Shown in pieces: positions 46,270 to 55,763 of a stretch of 64,000 nucleotides of DNA. The position numbers and the translations under genes were made by a program. The notes beneath the pieces are model-generated. The model saw only the letters and a list, made by a program, of their open reading frames with translations. It was not told where the DNA came from and did no database searches. This stretch comes from Enterobacter sp. JUb54. Lineage in GTDB: Bacteria; Pseudomonadota; Gammaproteobacteria; Enterobacterales; Enterobacteriaceae. The DNA lies in the NCBI RefSeq assembly GCF_014298075.1, contig NZ_CP060418.1:4898001-4962000 (forward strand), written 5' to 3'. Every line of letters begins with the position of its first letter. Within the stretch, counting starts at the first letter, position 1.

Positions 46270-46707
46270 ATGCGTCGGACTGCATTTTTGGCAGATACCG
46301 TTGCGCTGATCCTCTTTTTCACGACAACCGGCATCATTAATGAACGCCTGATCGCCGGCATGACGTGGGAGCAGGTCTTCCATGCCCGCCTGCTGGGGGC
46401 GGCGCTGATGGTTCCGGTGGCCAGACCTTACGGCGTATGGCGTGACTGGGTAATGAGGCGTGCCGGTGAGAGTCGAATGTCTACGCTGTTTTGGGATAGC
46501 GTGGCGCTTGTCAGTTTTCAGGTTCCCATCTATGCATTGATCATTGCTTTCAGCGGAGCCTCGGGAAGCGGATTGCTTCGAGGCACGCTCGGCGCCGCCT
46601 TGATGATGCTTTTGCTGGGGCGCCCTTATGGCGCATTTCTTAACTGGGTTCGCAAGTTGTTCGGCTTACCTCCAGGAGGAAGTAAGCCGATGTCGTTGGA
46701 CAGCTGA
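46270..46707 (+). CDS. alaE: AlaE-family L-alanine exporter
   Basis: 145 residues from ATG 46270; a longer frame starts at 46204, which would give 167. The family length (E. coli 149) favours the shorter form, but the ribosome site is weak in both cases. Four hydrophobic segments and the conserved features AFLADTVALILFFTTTGI, ARPYGVWRDWVM and the C-terminal GRPYGAFLNWVRKLF match AlaE, which exports alanine. Divergence from E. coli AlaE is considerable, so substrate is likely but not certain. Confidence 0.75.
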   Translation: MRRTAFLADTVALILFFTTTGIINERLIAGMTWEQVFHARLLGAALMVPVARPYGVWRDWVMRRAGESRMSTLFWDSVALVSFQVPIYALIIAFSGASGSGLLRGTLGAALMMLLLGRPYGAFLNWVRKLFGLPPGGSKPMSLDS

Positions 46708-46894
46708 GTCAGTGGGGGCGTCAGGGCGGAGATGGTAAAACTTAACGCAAGTTTGTCTGCCGAGTAGAGGCAATCCAACATCACTGTAATTGCAAGTGTT
46801 TGGTTTTTTTTATTCATTAAATGTCATGTTTTTCTTCGTAAAAACTTTACCATTAATTTGATAGATGTAGAATGATTAACAGGAGGTAAATGAT

Positions 46895-47614
46895 ATGAAG
46901 ATTAAACCATTGGTTGAGAAAGAAATAACTAGATTTGAACCAGGTAAAGTTTTTACGTATAGAGATTTAACTCCATATCTTTCAAATCCTGAAACGACAG
47001 TGAAAGCGGTCAGTCGGCTGGTGAAGAATGGCGACATTAAGCGATTCGCTAAAGGTCAGTTTTACCGGCCGAGGAAAGGGATGTTTGGCGAAATGCAGCT
47101 AAGTGATACTGAAAAGCTGAAAACCTTCATGTTTCAAAACGGAGAGCGAAGAGGGTATGTCACGGGAACGGGTCTCTATAACCGACTAGGGCTGACTACT
47201 CAGGTCCCCAAAACAATCACTATCGCCAGTGACAAATCTCCACAGCGCAAGAATCTGGGCACCGTTGAAGTAAAACTAGTGAAAGCGAAAGCGCCTGTTT
47301 CAGAATCCAACAGGGAATACCTTGAGATTCTCGATGTACTTTCCAATATTAAGAAAATACCGGACAGCACCCCGTCAGAAGTCTTGAAAGTGATAGCGAA
47401 TAAGCTAAATAATATCGAAAAAAATGGCCTTTATAAAATTGTTAATTTGGCAGGTTTTTATTCGCCGGTAACACGGGCTTTGTTGGGACTATTGATAGCG
47501 GAGACTAATAAAATTTTGGCCGAGAATCTCAAAGTTCAGCTTAATCCGACTACCCGCTATCGGGTTGGGTTGGACAGTTACTGGGATAAGGCAGATGAAT
47601 GGAATATTGAATGA
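46895..47614 (+). CDS. abiEi: AbiEi-type antitoxin (type IV toxin-antitoxin)
   Basis: 239 residues with a perfect ribosome site (AGGAGG) before ATG 46895. The N-terminal winged-helix segment (RFEPGKVFTYRDLTPYLSN, TVKAVSRLVKNGDIKRFAKGQFYRP) is typical of DUF6088/AbiEi antitoxins that repress the operon. The C-terminal region supplies antitoxicity. The stop overlaps the toxin start by 4 bp (47611-47614). Base composition is more AT-rich than the neighbours, so it is an acquired cassette. Abortive phage infection is the known role of AbiE systems. Confidence 0.88.
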   Translation: MKIKPLVEKEITRFEPGKVFTYRDLTPYLSNPETTVKAVSRLVKNGDIKRFAKGQFYRPRKGMFGEMQLSDTEKLKTFMFQNGERRGYVTGTGLYNRLGLTTQVPKTITIASDKSPQRKNLGTVEVKLVKAKAPVSESNREYLEILDVLSNIKKIPDSTPSEVLKVIANKLNNIEKNGLYKIVNLAGFYSPVTRALLGLLIAETNKILAENLKVQLNPTTRYRVGLDSYWDKADEWNIE

Positions 47615-48585
47615 ATCTTCATCACGACCGGGAAGCATTCCTCGAGTTGATTAACCGGACAGCAGAGTATTTTGAGATACCAGAGGTTTATGTCGAGAAA
47701 GATTACTGGGTTACGCGGATCCTTCTCCAGCTAAGCCAATCGGAGTTCAGGGATGATTTTATTTTTAAAGGTGGAACGGCACTGTCGAAGGTCTTTGGTC
47801 TGATTCAAAGGTTTTCAGAAGATGTTGATCTGGCTATGTTTAACCCTCGGGGGCTGAGTGGTCACCAGGTAAAAAAACGCATGAAAGCTGCTGAGCGGAC
47901 GATCTCTGCCGGGTTGACCTATGTTGAAAGACCTGATGAATCCAAAGGAAGTCAGTTTCGGAAAGTCTATTATGAGTTTCCACGAATTGTTGATGGTGAG
48001 TTTGGTCACGCCTCCGATGTTATTCTACTGGAAACAAACAGTTTTACCTCACCGGAACCTTTTTCACTTATGCCTGCTGAATCGCTGATTGCTGAATTCG
48101 TCATGCAAGGACAGCTTGCCGACGGTGATGAGATTATCATCCGCTACGGTCTGGAAAAATTTGAGGTCAACGTTCTCGATATCAAACGAACGGTCGTGGA
48201 AAAAATAGTAGGGCTGGTCAGAGCCTCGAGTGTTGAAGAGCCAGAACAGGCACTAACTAATAAAATTCGTCATATCTATGATCTGTGCCTGATTAAACGT
48301 GATGCAAGATACAGTCAGTTTTTTTCTTCTGATGACCTTCAGGATATGATTGATATTGTTATTCAGGCCGACAGAGAGCAGTTCAGCAATGCAGGAAACT
48401 GGCTTGACCAACCCCTGCATGAAAGTGTGCTTTTCGCCCGCCCCAGTGAAACATGGGACAGTATCAGGGGTGTTTTTTACGGTGTATTCTCTGAACTGGT
48501 TTACGATGGCGATCTTCCCTCTGATGAGGAAGTTATCGGGTTACTTTCTTCAGTAGCCGGCCTGCTTCATAGAAGGCGTGACTGA
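47611..48585 (+). CDS. abiEii: AbiEii nucleotidyltransferase toxin
   Basis: A 324-residue DUF1814/AbiEii toxin of the DNA polymerase beta-like nucleotidyltransferase superfamily. The catalytic motif FKGGTALSKVFGLIQRFSEDVDLAMF (GG-T-x-L-x-K, then S-E-D-x-D) and the downstream conserved lysine/arginine segment are seen. By family knowledge it transfers nucleotides (GTP/CTP), stopping growth after phage infection. Translationally coupled to the antitoxin. Both sit between an exporter gene and the fim locus. Confidence 0.9.
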   Translation: MNLHHDREAFLELINRTAEYFEIPEVYVEKDYWVTRILLQLSQSEFRDDFIFKGGTALSKVFGLIQRFSEDVDLAMFNPRGLSGHQVKKRMKAAERTISAGLTYVERPDESKGSQFRKVYYEFPRIVDGEFGHASDVILLETNSFTSPEPFSLMPAESLIAEFVMQGQLADGDEIIIRYGLEKFEVNVLDIKRTVVEKIVGLVRASSVEEPEQALTNKIRHIYDLCLIKRDARYSQFFSSDDLQDMIDIVIQADREQFSNAGNWLDQPLHESVLFARPSETWDSIRGVFYGVFSELVYDGDLPSDEEVIGLLSSVAGLLHRRRD

Positions 48586-48773
48586 AACGGTGGTTATATA
48601 GTTTTTACTGTATTAGTTCAAAGATGAACAGATACGGCTATAAAGGCACATCATTTGACTACGGTTCTATCCACTAATATGTGACTTTACGCTTCCTCCT
48701 TTGGCTCCAGGAAAACAGGCTAGGGGATCCGGAGTCACGTTGACCTGTACTCCAGAATTAATGGCACCCATTA

Positions 48774-48799
48774 CTACGTAGCGTATTCACGCCACGTAG
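48774..48799. terminator. Hairpin between abiEii and fimK
   Basis: CTACGT-A-GCG (48774-48783) pairs with CGC-C-ACGTAG (48790-48799) around a TATTCA loop, with one mismatch. It lies between convergent genes and could terminate both, although no U-tract follows. Confidence 0.5.
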
Positions 48800-48836
48800 C
48801 CGTCTCACCATTAAGGCATTCGGCCTCTATGGCGAA

Positions 48837-50327
48837 CTATCCGGCAATGCTGGTGGGAAACCGTCCTGTAGAAAAACGCTGGATAAGATCGGTCAGATTA
48901 TCACCCGTTACCGGCGGCGAGAGCAGGTAGCCCTGAAAACGATCGATGCCCTGGGCCTTCAGGATATTGAATTTCTCCAGGCTATCGACTCCTTCGGCAA
49001 TGCAGCGGCTACCGGAGAGCTGGCAGTAATAGATCAGGCTTTTGATCAACGCCAGGGCGTGCGGGTCACGCGCCAGATCGTTGATAATGCTGATATCCAG
49101 TTTGTACTCATCAAAGCGCACGGTTCGAACCGGAAACATTACGCTGCTTTGTGAAAAGCAGTCGTCGAGCATGATACAAAAGCCCAGCTGCTGTAAGCGG
49201 CTAATATTCTCACCGGTTTTGCCGTGGCGGCTGAGATCGATGGTTTCGGCAAATTCCAGTACCAGCCGTTTGCCCCACTGCGGTTCATGTAACTGCTGAC
49301 GCGCCGCCTCCATCATGCGGACAATATTGCTATTGTTGGCGATGACCGGCGGGACGTTTACCGCAAAGTAAAACTCCCCTGAGTGCTGATTGATGTTCTG
49401 CACTGCCTCCTGCAAGACAAAAGCGGTGAGCAACAGCCAGGCATATTCTGAGCGGATCTGCGGCAGAAACTTGCCCGGCAGCAGCACTTCACCGTGGCGC
49501 CGCCAGCGTGACAGAACCTCGATGCCCTGCAGCATTAAACGCTCGTCGGTGATGGGCTGGAATACCGGAAAAATGTGCCGGCAGTGAATCGCATGAACAA
49601 ACTCACGCTCGAACGCAGAAAGCGCGGCGACACTGCCGGCCTTTTGTCCTTTGGTCTGGCTGCCGGGAAAGCGGCTCGCCAGATGTGGATGATGTTCCAC
49701 CATCTTCTTCAGTCCTGAACTTCGCTGGGTATAGAGGGTTTTATGGCTGAGCCCCCGCCGTTGCGCCTGACTATTGATGCTATCTCCCTGCAGCCAGTCC
49801 AGCGCGGTAGTCAGCTCTGGCTTACTGATGCCGCAGGTCGGCGCGCCGCCGGTCGCCATCTCCCGCGCCGCCAGCTGTTCCAGCAGAGGGTAGCCCGCAG
49901 ATGGGGAATGGTTGAGGAGCTCCGCCAGTTGCTGGCAGGGTAAATCGGCGGCGGCGGCCTGTACCGCGGCCAGGTAACGCGCCTTGCCGACCTGATGCAA
50001 TAGCGTGTGCCACAGCCAGTTTGCCGGACTGCGGCTGAGGATCAGCATCGGTAGCGCCACGGCGCGATGTTTCAGGAGCTGCGCCGCCTGGCGCAGAGTA
50101 AGCAGCAACCAGAACGGATCGTCGGGCAAAAATACCACCACGCGCCGGACGCTGACCCGCTCGGGAATGAGCCGCGCCTCATGGCGCTGGGGAAACAGCC
50201 GACGGGGCTGGCGCAGGCTGCCGTCGTCCATCAACGCGGACAGCCCCTCGGCGGCGATCGTGCAAGGCGAGAGAATATAGTCCACCGGCGGGGAAACCTG
50301 TGCCACGCTGCCGCTATTGATAGACAA
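48837..50327 (-). CDS. fimK: FimK, EAL-domain regulator of type 1 fimbriae
   Basis: 496 residues from TTG 50327 (GGGGTG upstream), overlapping the fimH end by 14 bp; GTG at 50306 is an alternative. An N-terminal DNA-binding-like half (with a LuxR-like HTH around LNSQAQRRGLSHKTLYTQRSSGL) precedes a C-terminal EAL domain (about 240-480): EVLSRW replaces EAL, then NVPP, EFAETID, LDDCFSQ, DEYKLDIS, AEGVD and FQGYLLSPP. Most acidic catalytic positions are retained. FimK is a Klebsiella-specific addition to the fim operon that influences piliation through c-di-GMP breakdown. Confidence 0.93.
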   Translation of the reverse strand: MSINSGSVAQVSPPVDYILSPCTIAAEGLSALMDDGSLRQPRRLFPQRHEARLIPERVSVRRVVVFLPDDPFWLLLTLRQAAQLLKHRAVALPMLILSRSPANWLWHTLLHQVGKARYLAAVQAAAADLPCQQLAELLNHSPSAGYPLLEQLAAREMATGGAPTCGISKPELTTALDWLQGDSINSQAQRRGLSHKTLYTQRSSGLKKMVEHHPHLASRFPGSQTKGQKAGSVAALSAFEREFVHAIHCRHIFPVFQPITDERLMLQGIEVLSRWRRHGEVLLPGKFLPQIRSEYAWLLLTAFVLQEAVQNINQHSGEFYFAVNVPPVIANNSNIVRMMEAARQQLHEPQWGKRLVLEFAETIDLSRHGKTGENISRLQQLGFCIMLDDCFSQSSVMFPVRTVRFDEYKLDISIINDLARDPHALALIKSLIYYCQLSGSRCIAEGVDSLEKFNILKAQGIDRFQGYLLSPPVTGDNLTDLIQRFSTGRFPTSIAG

Positions 50328-51222
50328 ATGTCACCCCAATAATGGACTGCACGTTGCCTGCCGTGACCTGGCCGGTGGTGCGCGCGTAGGTCGCGGTTAA
50401 CCCCAGATTGACCGCTGACGTCCCGACGGTTCCCAGAGACACCGTGCTGTTGGCCGGAACAACGCTGCCGTTACGGGTCATCTGCACGCCAATGCCCTGG
50501 GCGGGCGAGGCTGACGCGGTATTGCTGAAGATGGAGTTCGCCGCATCGGCGGTGGTGCCGGAGAGGTAATAGCCGAGATTCTGGTTCTGCGCGCAGTACA
50601 CCGTGACCGGCACCGCCATCGAGCCGGGGTATTCCGGGAGCGTCACCGTCACGTCGCGGGCGGAGACATCGCAGCCGCCGGTGGGGACCACCACATCGTT
50701 GTTGGCGTAGATATTCCACACGAACTGATATGAGTCGCCGTTGTAGTTGTTGGTCTGGTGCAGAATCAACACCGCAATCAGCGAACCGGAGGTGATCGCC
50801 ACGCCGCCGGCGGTGCTGATTGGCGTCAGATAGAGCACGGTTGGCCACGGTTTATCGGTGGTGGAATCATAGATAACCCGGGCGGTTTCCGTGGTGGTCG
50901 GGAACGAATAGGTGGTGCCGTTATATCTTACCGTACCGGTAAAGCTCGACAGTACGCCGCCGTAAGCGGAGCCGCGCTGCAGGGTCACGTAGTCGGTAAT
51001 GGTCTGCGGATAGTCGTTGTGGCAGAAAATTTGTGATGACAGATCAACCACCAGGTTTTGCCCGACGTCGACCGCCGGCGTCAGGTTGACGTAGACGTTG
51101 GCGCTACCGCCGCCGATGGGGATCGTCGCCCCGGCCGCGGTTTTGCAGGCGAAGGACCAGGCATTGACTGACCAGCCCAACAGCAGCAGCGTGGTGAACA
51201 GGGTTAAGACTTTTTTCATCAA
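50314..51222 (-). CDS. fimH: FimH mannose-binding tip adhesin
   Basis: A 302-residue adhesin; signal peptide ends at AWS, mature protein starts FACK. Lectin domain (1-155) and pilin domain (160-279) joined at PTGGCD. Pocket residues Phe1, Asn46, Asp47, Asp54, Gln133, Asn135 and Asp140 are present, as are the tyrosine gate residues Tyr48, Ile52 and Tyr137. Position 142, Phe in E. coli, is Tyr here, and 132 is His. Binds mannosylated glycans at the tip of type 1 fimbriae. It follows fimG by 14 bp. Confidence 0.95.
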   Translation of the reverse strand: MMKKVLTLFTTLLLLGWSVNAWSFACKTAAGATIPIGGGSANVYVNLTPAVDVGQNLVVDLSSQIFCHNDYPQTITDYVTLQRGSAYGGVLSSFTGTVRYNGTTYSFPTTTETARVIYDSTTDKPWPTVLYLTPISTAGGVAITSGSLIAVLILHQTNNYNGDSYQFVWNIYANNDVVVPTGGCDVSARDVTVTLPEYPGSMAVPVTVYCAQNQNLGYYLSGTTADAANSIFSNTASASPAQGIGVQMTRNGSVVPANSTVSLGTVGTSAVNLGLTATYARTTGQVTAGNVQSIIGVTFVYQ

Positions 51223-51236
51223 CTTACTCTCCTGAC

Positions 51237-51740
51237 TCAGGCGTAGGTGTAGGTGACACTGATCACCGCCTGAATGGTTCCCTGGGTGGCGCCGCCGTTG
51301 ACCGTCAAGGCTCTGACCTGCAGCGGGAAACGGGCGGACTGGGTGGTGTCATCAACCTGCACCGATTTGGTGGCGCCGTTGTTGAGGGTAGTGCCGCCGT
51401 CATCCTGCAATTCCAGCTGGATATTGCCCGCGGTCCCCTGGTTCTTGTAATACCCGGTGGCGTCCGCGGTGCCGCTAAAGCTGGCGGTGACTCTGGAAGT
51501 GCCCACCGGGCAGTTGCTCAGGTCGAGCGCCACGCTGTGCCAGGCCGAAGCGGCACCGGCAGACACCAGGCTGAAGGTATACAGATCGCCAAGCTCCACG
51601 GTGGCCTGGGTCGTCGATACCGTACAGGGCCTGGCGACCACTTTGCCGTTCACGGTGATCGTGATGTCGGCCGCCTGCAATGGGGAGACGGCCAGTGCCA
51701 GCACGCAGGCCAGCAGCCATCCTCGGGGAGTCCCGTTCAT
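51237..51740 (-). CDS. fimG: FimG minor subunit
   Basis: A 167-residue adaptor (E. coli 167). Signal peptide ends LQAAD; N-terminal extension ADITITVNGKVVARPC completes the neighbouring subunit (FimH) by donor-strand exchange. Cysteines are RPC and NCPV. Ends VTYTYA. Part of the thin tip fibrillum. Confidence 0.95.
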   Translation of the reverse strand: MNGTPRGWLLACVLALAVSPLQAADITITVNGKVVARPCTVSTTQATVELGDLYTFSLVSAGAASAWHSVALDLSNCPVGTSRVTASFSGTADATGYYKNQGTAGNIQLELQDDGGTTLNNGATKSVQVDDTTQSARFPLQVRALTVNGGATQGTIQAVISVTYTYA

Positions 51741-51752
51741 CTCAACCTCCGG

Positions 51753-52286
51753 TTACTGAAATTCCAGCGTAAATGTCGCTGTGGCGTTGACGTGCCCGGC
51801 GGTGACCGGGACCTGGGTGGCCATCAGACGCGCGTAAAAGTTCAGGGTATTGGTCTGCCCTGGCGTCAGGGTGGTCCAGGCGATCGCCGTCGAGGCGGCG
51901 TTGAGCGGCAGCATCGTCTGGTTGGTGTCGAGGATCTGGATCCCCATTCCCGCCGCCGCGGACGCGCCGCTGTCCAGCTTTAACAAACTGGTGTTGCTGG
52001 TATCCGCCACGCCGGTGAACCCCACCTTGACGGCGGTCACCGAGCTGCCGCACGGCGACAGCACGATGCGAAACGGCACCACCGGCGTGGTCGCGCCGAT
52101 GGCGTTGAACTGCTTCGCGGCGTTATCCATCAGGTCGACGGTAAAATCTTTCGATTCTCCCGCCACCGCGCAGGCGTTATCCCGGACGTAGCCGTTGATG
52201 GTAATGGTGCTGTCGGCGGCGAACGCGTGGGGGAGGGTAAACGACAGCATCGCCCCCAGCAGATACAGTGATTTAGTCATCATCAT
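51753..52286 (-). CDS. fimF: FimF minor subunit
   Basis: A 177-residue adaptor from ATG 52286; two further ATGs (52283, 52280) follow and 52280 has the better spacing from AAGGAA. Signal peptide ends HAFAAD; mature [18 protein letters not shown], with cysteines DNAC and SPCG, ending FTLEFQ. Joins FimG to the shaft. Confidence 0.95.
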   Translation of the reverse strand: MMMTKSLYLLGAMLSFTLPHAFAADSTITINGYVRDNACAVAGESKDFTVDLMDNAAKQFNAIGATTPVVPFRIVLSPCGSSVTAVKVGFTGVADTSNTSLLKLDSGASAAAGMGIQILDTNQTMLPLNAASTAIAWTTLTPGQTNTLNFYARLMATQVPVTAGHVNATATFTLEFQ

Positions 52287-52292
52287 TCTTCC

Positions 52293-54929
52293 TTAGCGGC
52301 AGACCGCGGAGAGCTGGCTCAGCGCCTGCAGCTGGCTCTCTGGCGGCAGGCGGTACTCGGCCACGCAGCTGGCGTCGGCGCCTTCACCCCATTTCACCTG
52401 TACTTTTCCGGCCAGCGGCATACCGCTCATATAGACCTGACCGTTATCGGCGACGATGCTGCCGCTCTGGTTATCCACCGAGGTCACCATGGCGCCGAAA
52501 GGTACCGGCTTGCCGTTGCGGGTCAGGGTCATCAGCAGCTTCATCCCGACGTGGGCTTTAAATTCGGCACGCACGATGGCGCCATGGGTCGGCACCACGC
52601 TGACCACCGCGTCATCGAGGTCGACGTTGTCGGCCAGGGTGTTGGTGTCCAGCGCCACCCGGTTCTCACGGTATTCGGTGGCGTAAGGCAGCACCGCATA
52701 GCCGCGCCAGTCGGTGCGCACCCCGGTCTGGTTTTCGACTTTCACGTTGTCCGCTCCCGGCGCCTTAATCAGCACCACCGTGTCGTTCAGCGGCTGGCTT
52801 AAGGTGACGCCGTTGCGATGGGCAAGCACGCCGCCGCTCAGGCCGTAATACAGTTGCTTCAGGCCATCGCTGTGGCTGTACCCGACGTTGGCGTTGCCGT
52901 AGCCGCCGCGGTAGTTCAGCGCGGCATAACCGGTGGCGCCGCTGTCGCCGTTGCCGCCGCCGGCATACCCGGTCTGCATGCTGTAGCTGAGGTTGTTGTC
53001 CTCCAGCAGCGTGCCGTACAGGCCGGCCAGGTTGGTCATCCGGCCATCGAGGTCGTGCGACATGCTGTAGCTGGCGCTGGCATGGCGCCACACGGAGGTG
53101 CTGTCGGAGCGCATCCAGTGGCTGAACGGAATGTTGACGTTGACCGCCAGCATCTGATCGCGGCCATCCTGCCAGGCGTTTTTGGTGACGCTGTAGCTCA
53201 GGGTCCAGTTGATATCGTTGACCGCCGCATTAAGCCCGGCCTGCAGCTGCTCGTCGGCTTTACCGGTGCCCCAGTAGCTCTGGTGGCTGCCGCTCAGATA
53301 AAGCGTGGCGGTGCGTCCGAGCTGCTGCGTCAGGCTGACCTGCACTTTGCCGCGCTTGCTGTAGGCAAGGTTGTAGTAATCGGTGTACTTAGGCTTCACC
53401 TGGATAACGCCATCCTGCGTCTCCACGTCATAGCCGCTCATCCGGTTATAGGTGGTATCGGCAAAGCTAAAATAGCCGCGCGTGGAGTAGCGGTAGCCGA
53501 CCAGCTGAATGTTGGTGCCCACCTCGGTGAGCGATTTGTTATAGAGGAAGCGCAGCGATTGTCCCTGGTGTTCGCTGTCGTCGGGCAGTTTGGCATTGGC
53601 CTGGGTGACGTCCAGCGACACGGCGCCGAGTTCACCCATATTTTTCCCCACCCCAAGGTTAAACGCCCGGTAGCGGTCCGCCAGCTGGGTCCCGCCGTAC
53701 AGCGTCCATCCTGCCGGCAAGCCGTGGAGCAGCGTGCCCTGGAAGAATTTCGGTTTATCCTGCTGGTCGTTGCCGCTACGGTACTCCCCGGCGGTCAGGG
53801 CGAAGCGCGTATGGCCCTCACGTTGCAGCACCGGCACCGTTGACCAGGGAACGGAGAACACCTGAAGGCTGCCGTCGGCCTCTTTCACCGTGACCTGCAG
53901 ATCGCCCCCGTTGCCGGCGGCATAGAGATCGTTAATGGTGAATGGCCCAGGCGGCACGGTGCTCTGGTAAATCTCATAGCCGTTCTGGCGAATGGAGACC
54001 TGGGCGGTGCCGCGGGCAATACCGTGGATCACCGGGGCAAAGCCCTTTTGGCTGTCCGGCAGCATATTGTCGTCCGAGGCCAGCTGCGCCCCGCGAAAGT
54101 TAATCCCGTCAAAAACGTCGCCATTGGTGTAGCTGTCGCCCATCGTCAGGCGCGAGCGCAGAGGCACAATGTCCCGCTCCAGCCAGCTGTTGACGTGCTG
54201 CCATTTATTCTCATTGCTCGCGGAGCTGCCGCCGGTGCTGTAGCTCCAGGTGGTGTTGTCCCGCAGACGCCAGGCTCCGAGGTTGAGGCCGCTTTGCAGG
54301 TTCAGATAGGCGTACTGGCTGCTGCCGCCGATGGAGTTGCGCACGTTGTTACCGGTGAAGTTGTAATTCAGCAGCCCGGCATTGATCCCGTCATCCCACA
54401 GTTCCGGTGGGATATAGCCGCGCGCGCGGTTGCCCATAAACGCCTGCGGAACGGTCAGGTACAGGCGCTGGGAGCCGACGTCAAAACGGCTGGTGGCATC
54501 CTTGATTAACTCCGCCATCGGCACGCAGGCATCGGCGGCCAGGGTGTTCATCCCGGTAACGGCGGCGGTGTTGACCCCCATGCTGGCAAGCTGTCCGCGG
54601 GTCAGGCAGGGGGCGAGGCCGTGCTGGTTCTCCGCACGATTAAAGGTGACATCGCGGGTGGTCATAAACCCATTATTCAGATAGATATCGACGCGATAGG
54701 TGCCCGGCGGCACCTCCTGTCCCTGTTCGAATCCCGACAGGTCCGCCACGGCGGCAGGATCGTCGGCGAGAAAACGCGGGTTAAAGTAGAGTTCCGCCTG
54801 CGCGGAAAAAGCTGGCAGGGCCAGCAAAAGGGCAATAGGGAACCGGGCAAATAGGCGAACCGACCCTGGGGCACCCTGCCGCGTACGCTGGATGCCCAAA
54901 CGGTCCAGTCCATATTTCAGATGTGACAT
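52293..54929 (-). CDS. fimD: FimD usher of type 1 fimbriae
   Basis: An 878-residue outer-membrane usher, E. coli 878. Signal peptide ends FSAQA (long), then ELYFNPRFLADDP begins the N-terminal domain. Central plug and 24-strand barrel and C-terminal VQMSGMPLAGKVQVKWG with AVCR end. ATG 54929 has GGAGGG three bases upstream. A 341-codon antisense open frame (52818-53843) is a shadow of this gene. Lies 74 bp after fimC's stop. Confidence 0.96.
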   Translation of the reverse strand: MSHLKYGLDRLGIQRTRQGAPGSVRLFARFPIALLLALPAFSAQAELYFNPRFLADDPAAVADLSGFEQGQEVPPGTYRVDIYLNNGFMTTRDVTFNRAENQHGLAPCLTRGQLASMGVNTAAVTGMNTLAADACVPMAELIKDATSRFDVGSQRLYLTVPQAFMGNRARGYIPPELWDDGINAGLLNYNFTGNNVRNSIGGSSQYAYLNLQSGLNLGAWRLRDNTTWSYSTGGSSASNENKWQHVNSWLERDIVPLRSRLTMGDSYTNGDVFDGINFRGAQLASDDNMLPDSQKGFAPVIHGIARGTAQVSIRQNGYEIYQSTVPPGPFTINDLYAAGNGGDLQVTVKEADGSLQVFSVPWSTVPVLQREGHTRFALTAGEYRSGNDQQDKPKFFQGTLLHGLPAGWTLYGGTQLADRYRAFNLGVGKNMGELGAVSLDVTQANAKLPDDSEHQGQSLRFLYNKSLTEVGTNIQLVGYRYSTRGYFSFADTTYNRMSGYDVETQDGVIQVKPKYTDYYNLAYSKRGKVQVSLTQQLGRTATLYLSGSHQSYWGTGKADEQLQAGLNAAVNDINWTLSYSVTKNAWQDGRDQMLAVNVNIPFSHWMRSDSTSVWRHASASYSMSHDLDGRMTNLAGLYGTLLEDNNLSYSMQTGYAGGGNGDSGATGYAALNYRGGYGNANVGYSHSDGLKQLYYGLSGGVLAHRNGVTLSQPLNDTVVLIKAPGADNVKVENQTGVRTDWRGYAVLPYATEYRENRVALDTNTLADNVDLDDAVVSVVPTHGAIVRAEFKAHVGMKLLMTLTRNGKPVPFGAMVTSVDNQSGSIVADNGQVYMSGMPLAGKVQVKWGEGADASCVAEYRLPPESQLQALSQLSAVCR

Positions 54930-55003
54930 AGTCCCTCCGGTCCGTAGTCGCCCGGCTGTCAGTTCTTATTATCATTCAGGGGAGAACGCTGGTTTCCCCG
55001 GAG

Positions 55004-55708
55004 TTATTGCAGTGCGCCCTTCATCCGTGGGGTCAGTGCGCCATAGTCGTTGATGGTCCGGTAGGTGATATCGCGACCCGCATCGGCCGGGATTTTTACC
55101 GAGGTTTCACCCATCGGCGGGACCAGCGCGTTTTCCAGCACCCGCGTACCGGCATTGAGTTCGGTGACCGTCAGGTAGTAAGGCGTCGGGTTAATTAGCG
55201 TGAGGGCCGTGGCGCTGCGGCGAAACGTCAGTTTCTCCGGGGCCTGATCCGGCGACAGCGTCAGTTTTGCCGGGCGATAGTAGAGCTTGATGCGGCTAAT
55301 AATCGCCAGCTGCAGCGTGTTATCGCTGAGCTTTGATTTATCCATCGAAGGGATGGCTTTGACGTTCATCCAGAACAGGCTTTCCCGATCTTTCGGCAGC
55401 TTGTCGTTGGTGGCATCAATAATGCGTAAGGTGTTCTCTTTTTTACCCTGCATGGCGAACAGCGGCGGGGTTATTACAAACTGCCCGTCTTTTTGCCCCT
55501 CGGCATTTTCGACCCATGACTGAATCAGATAGGTGCTGCTGTCATCATTATTCGTCACCGCCAGCTGGACCTGTTTCTGTCCGGCCGGATAGATCACCCG
55601 GGTTGCCCCCAGCGCTACGCCAGCTTCGGCTTGTGCAGTGAAACCTGCCGTGGCGACCATCAATAAGCTCGCCAGCAGATAGCGCGTCATCCCCAGTGTT
55701 TTTCTCAC
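55004..55708 (-). CDS. fimC: FimC periplasmic chaperone
   Basis: 234 residues from GTG 55708, chosen for AAAGGGG 5 bases upstream; an ATG at 55744 in frame lacks one. Signal peptide ends AEA; mature GVALGATRVIYPAGQKQVQLAVTNND. Chaperone signature ENTLRIIDATNDKLPKDRESLFWMNVKAIPSMDK, and LINPTPYYLTVTEL. Very close to E. coli FimC throughout. Folds all type 1 subunits. Confidence 0.95.
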   Translation of the reverse strand: MRKTLGMTRYLLASLLMVATAGFTAQAEAGVALGATRVIYPAGQKQVQLAVTNNDDSSTYLIQSWVENAEGQKDGQFVITPPLFAMQGKKENTLRIIDATNDKLPKDRESLFWMNVKAIPSMDKSKLSDNTLQLAIISRIKLYYRPAKLTLSPDQAPEKLTFRRSATALTLINPTPYYLTVTELNAGTRVLENALVPPMGETSVKIPADAGRDITYRTINDYGALTPRMKGALQ

Positions 55709-55763
55709 GTTTTCCCCTTTTATACTCACCGTTGTGTCCTGCATCCGGTATGCCCGCCGTTAT

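Noticed and set aside
52818-53843. 341-codon plus-strand frame opposite fimD
   Set aside because: Shadow of the usher gene; low-complexity Val/Ala composition and no family features.
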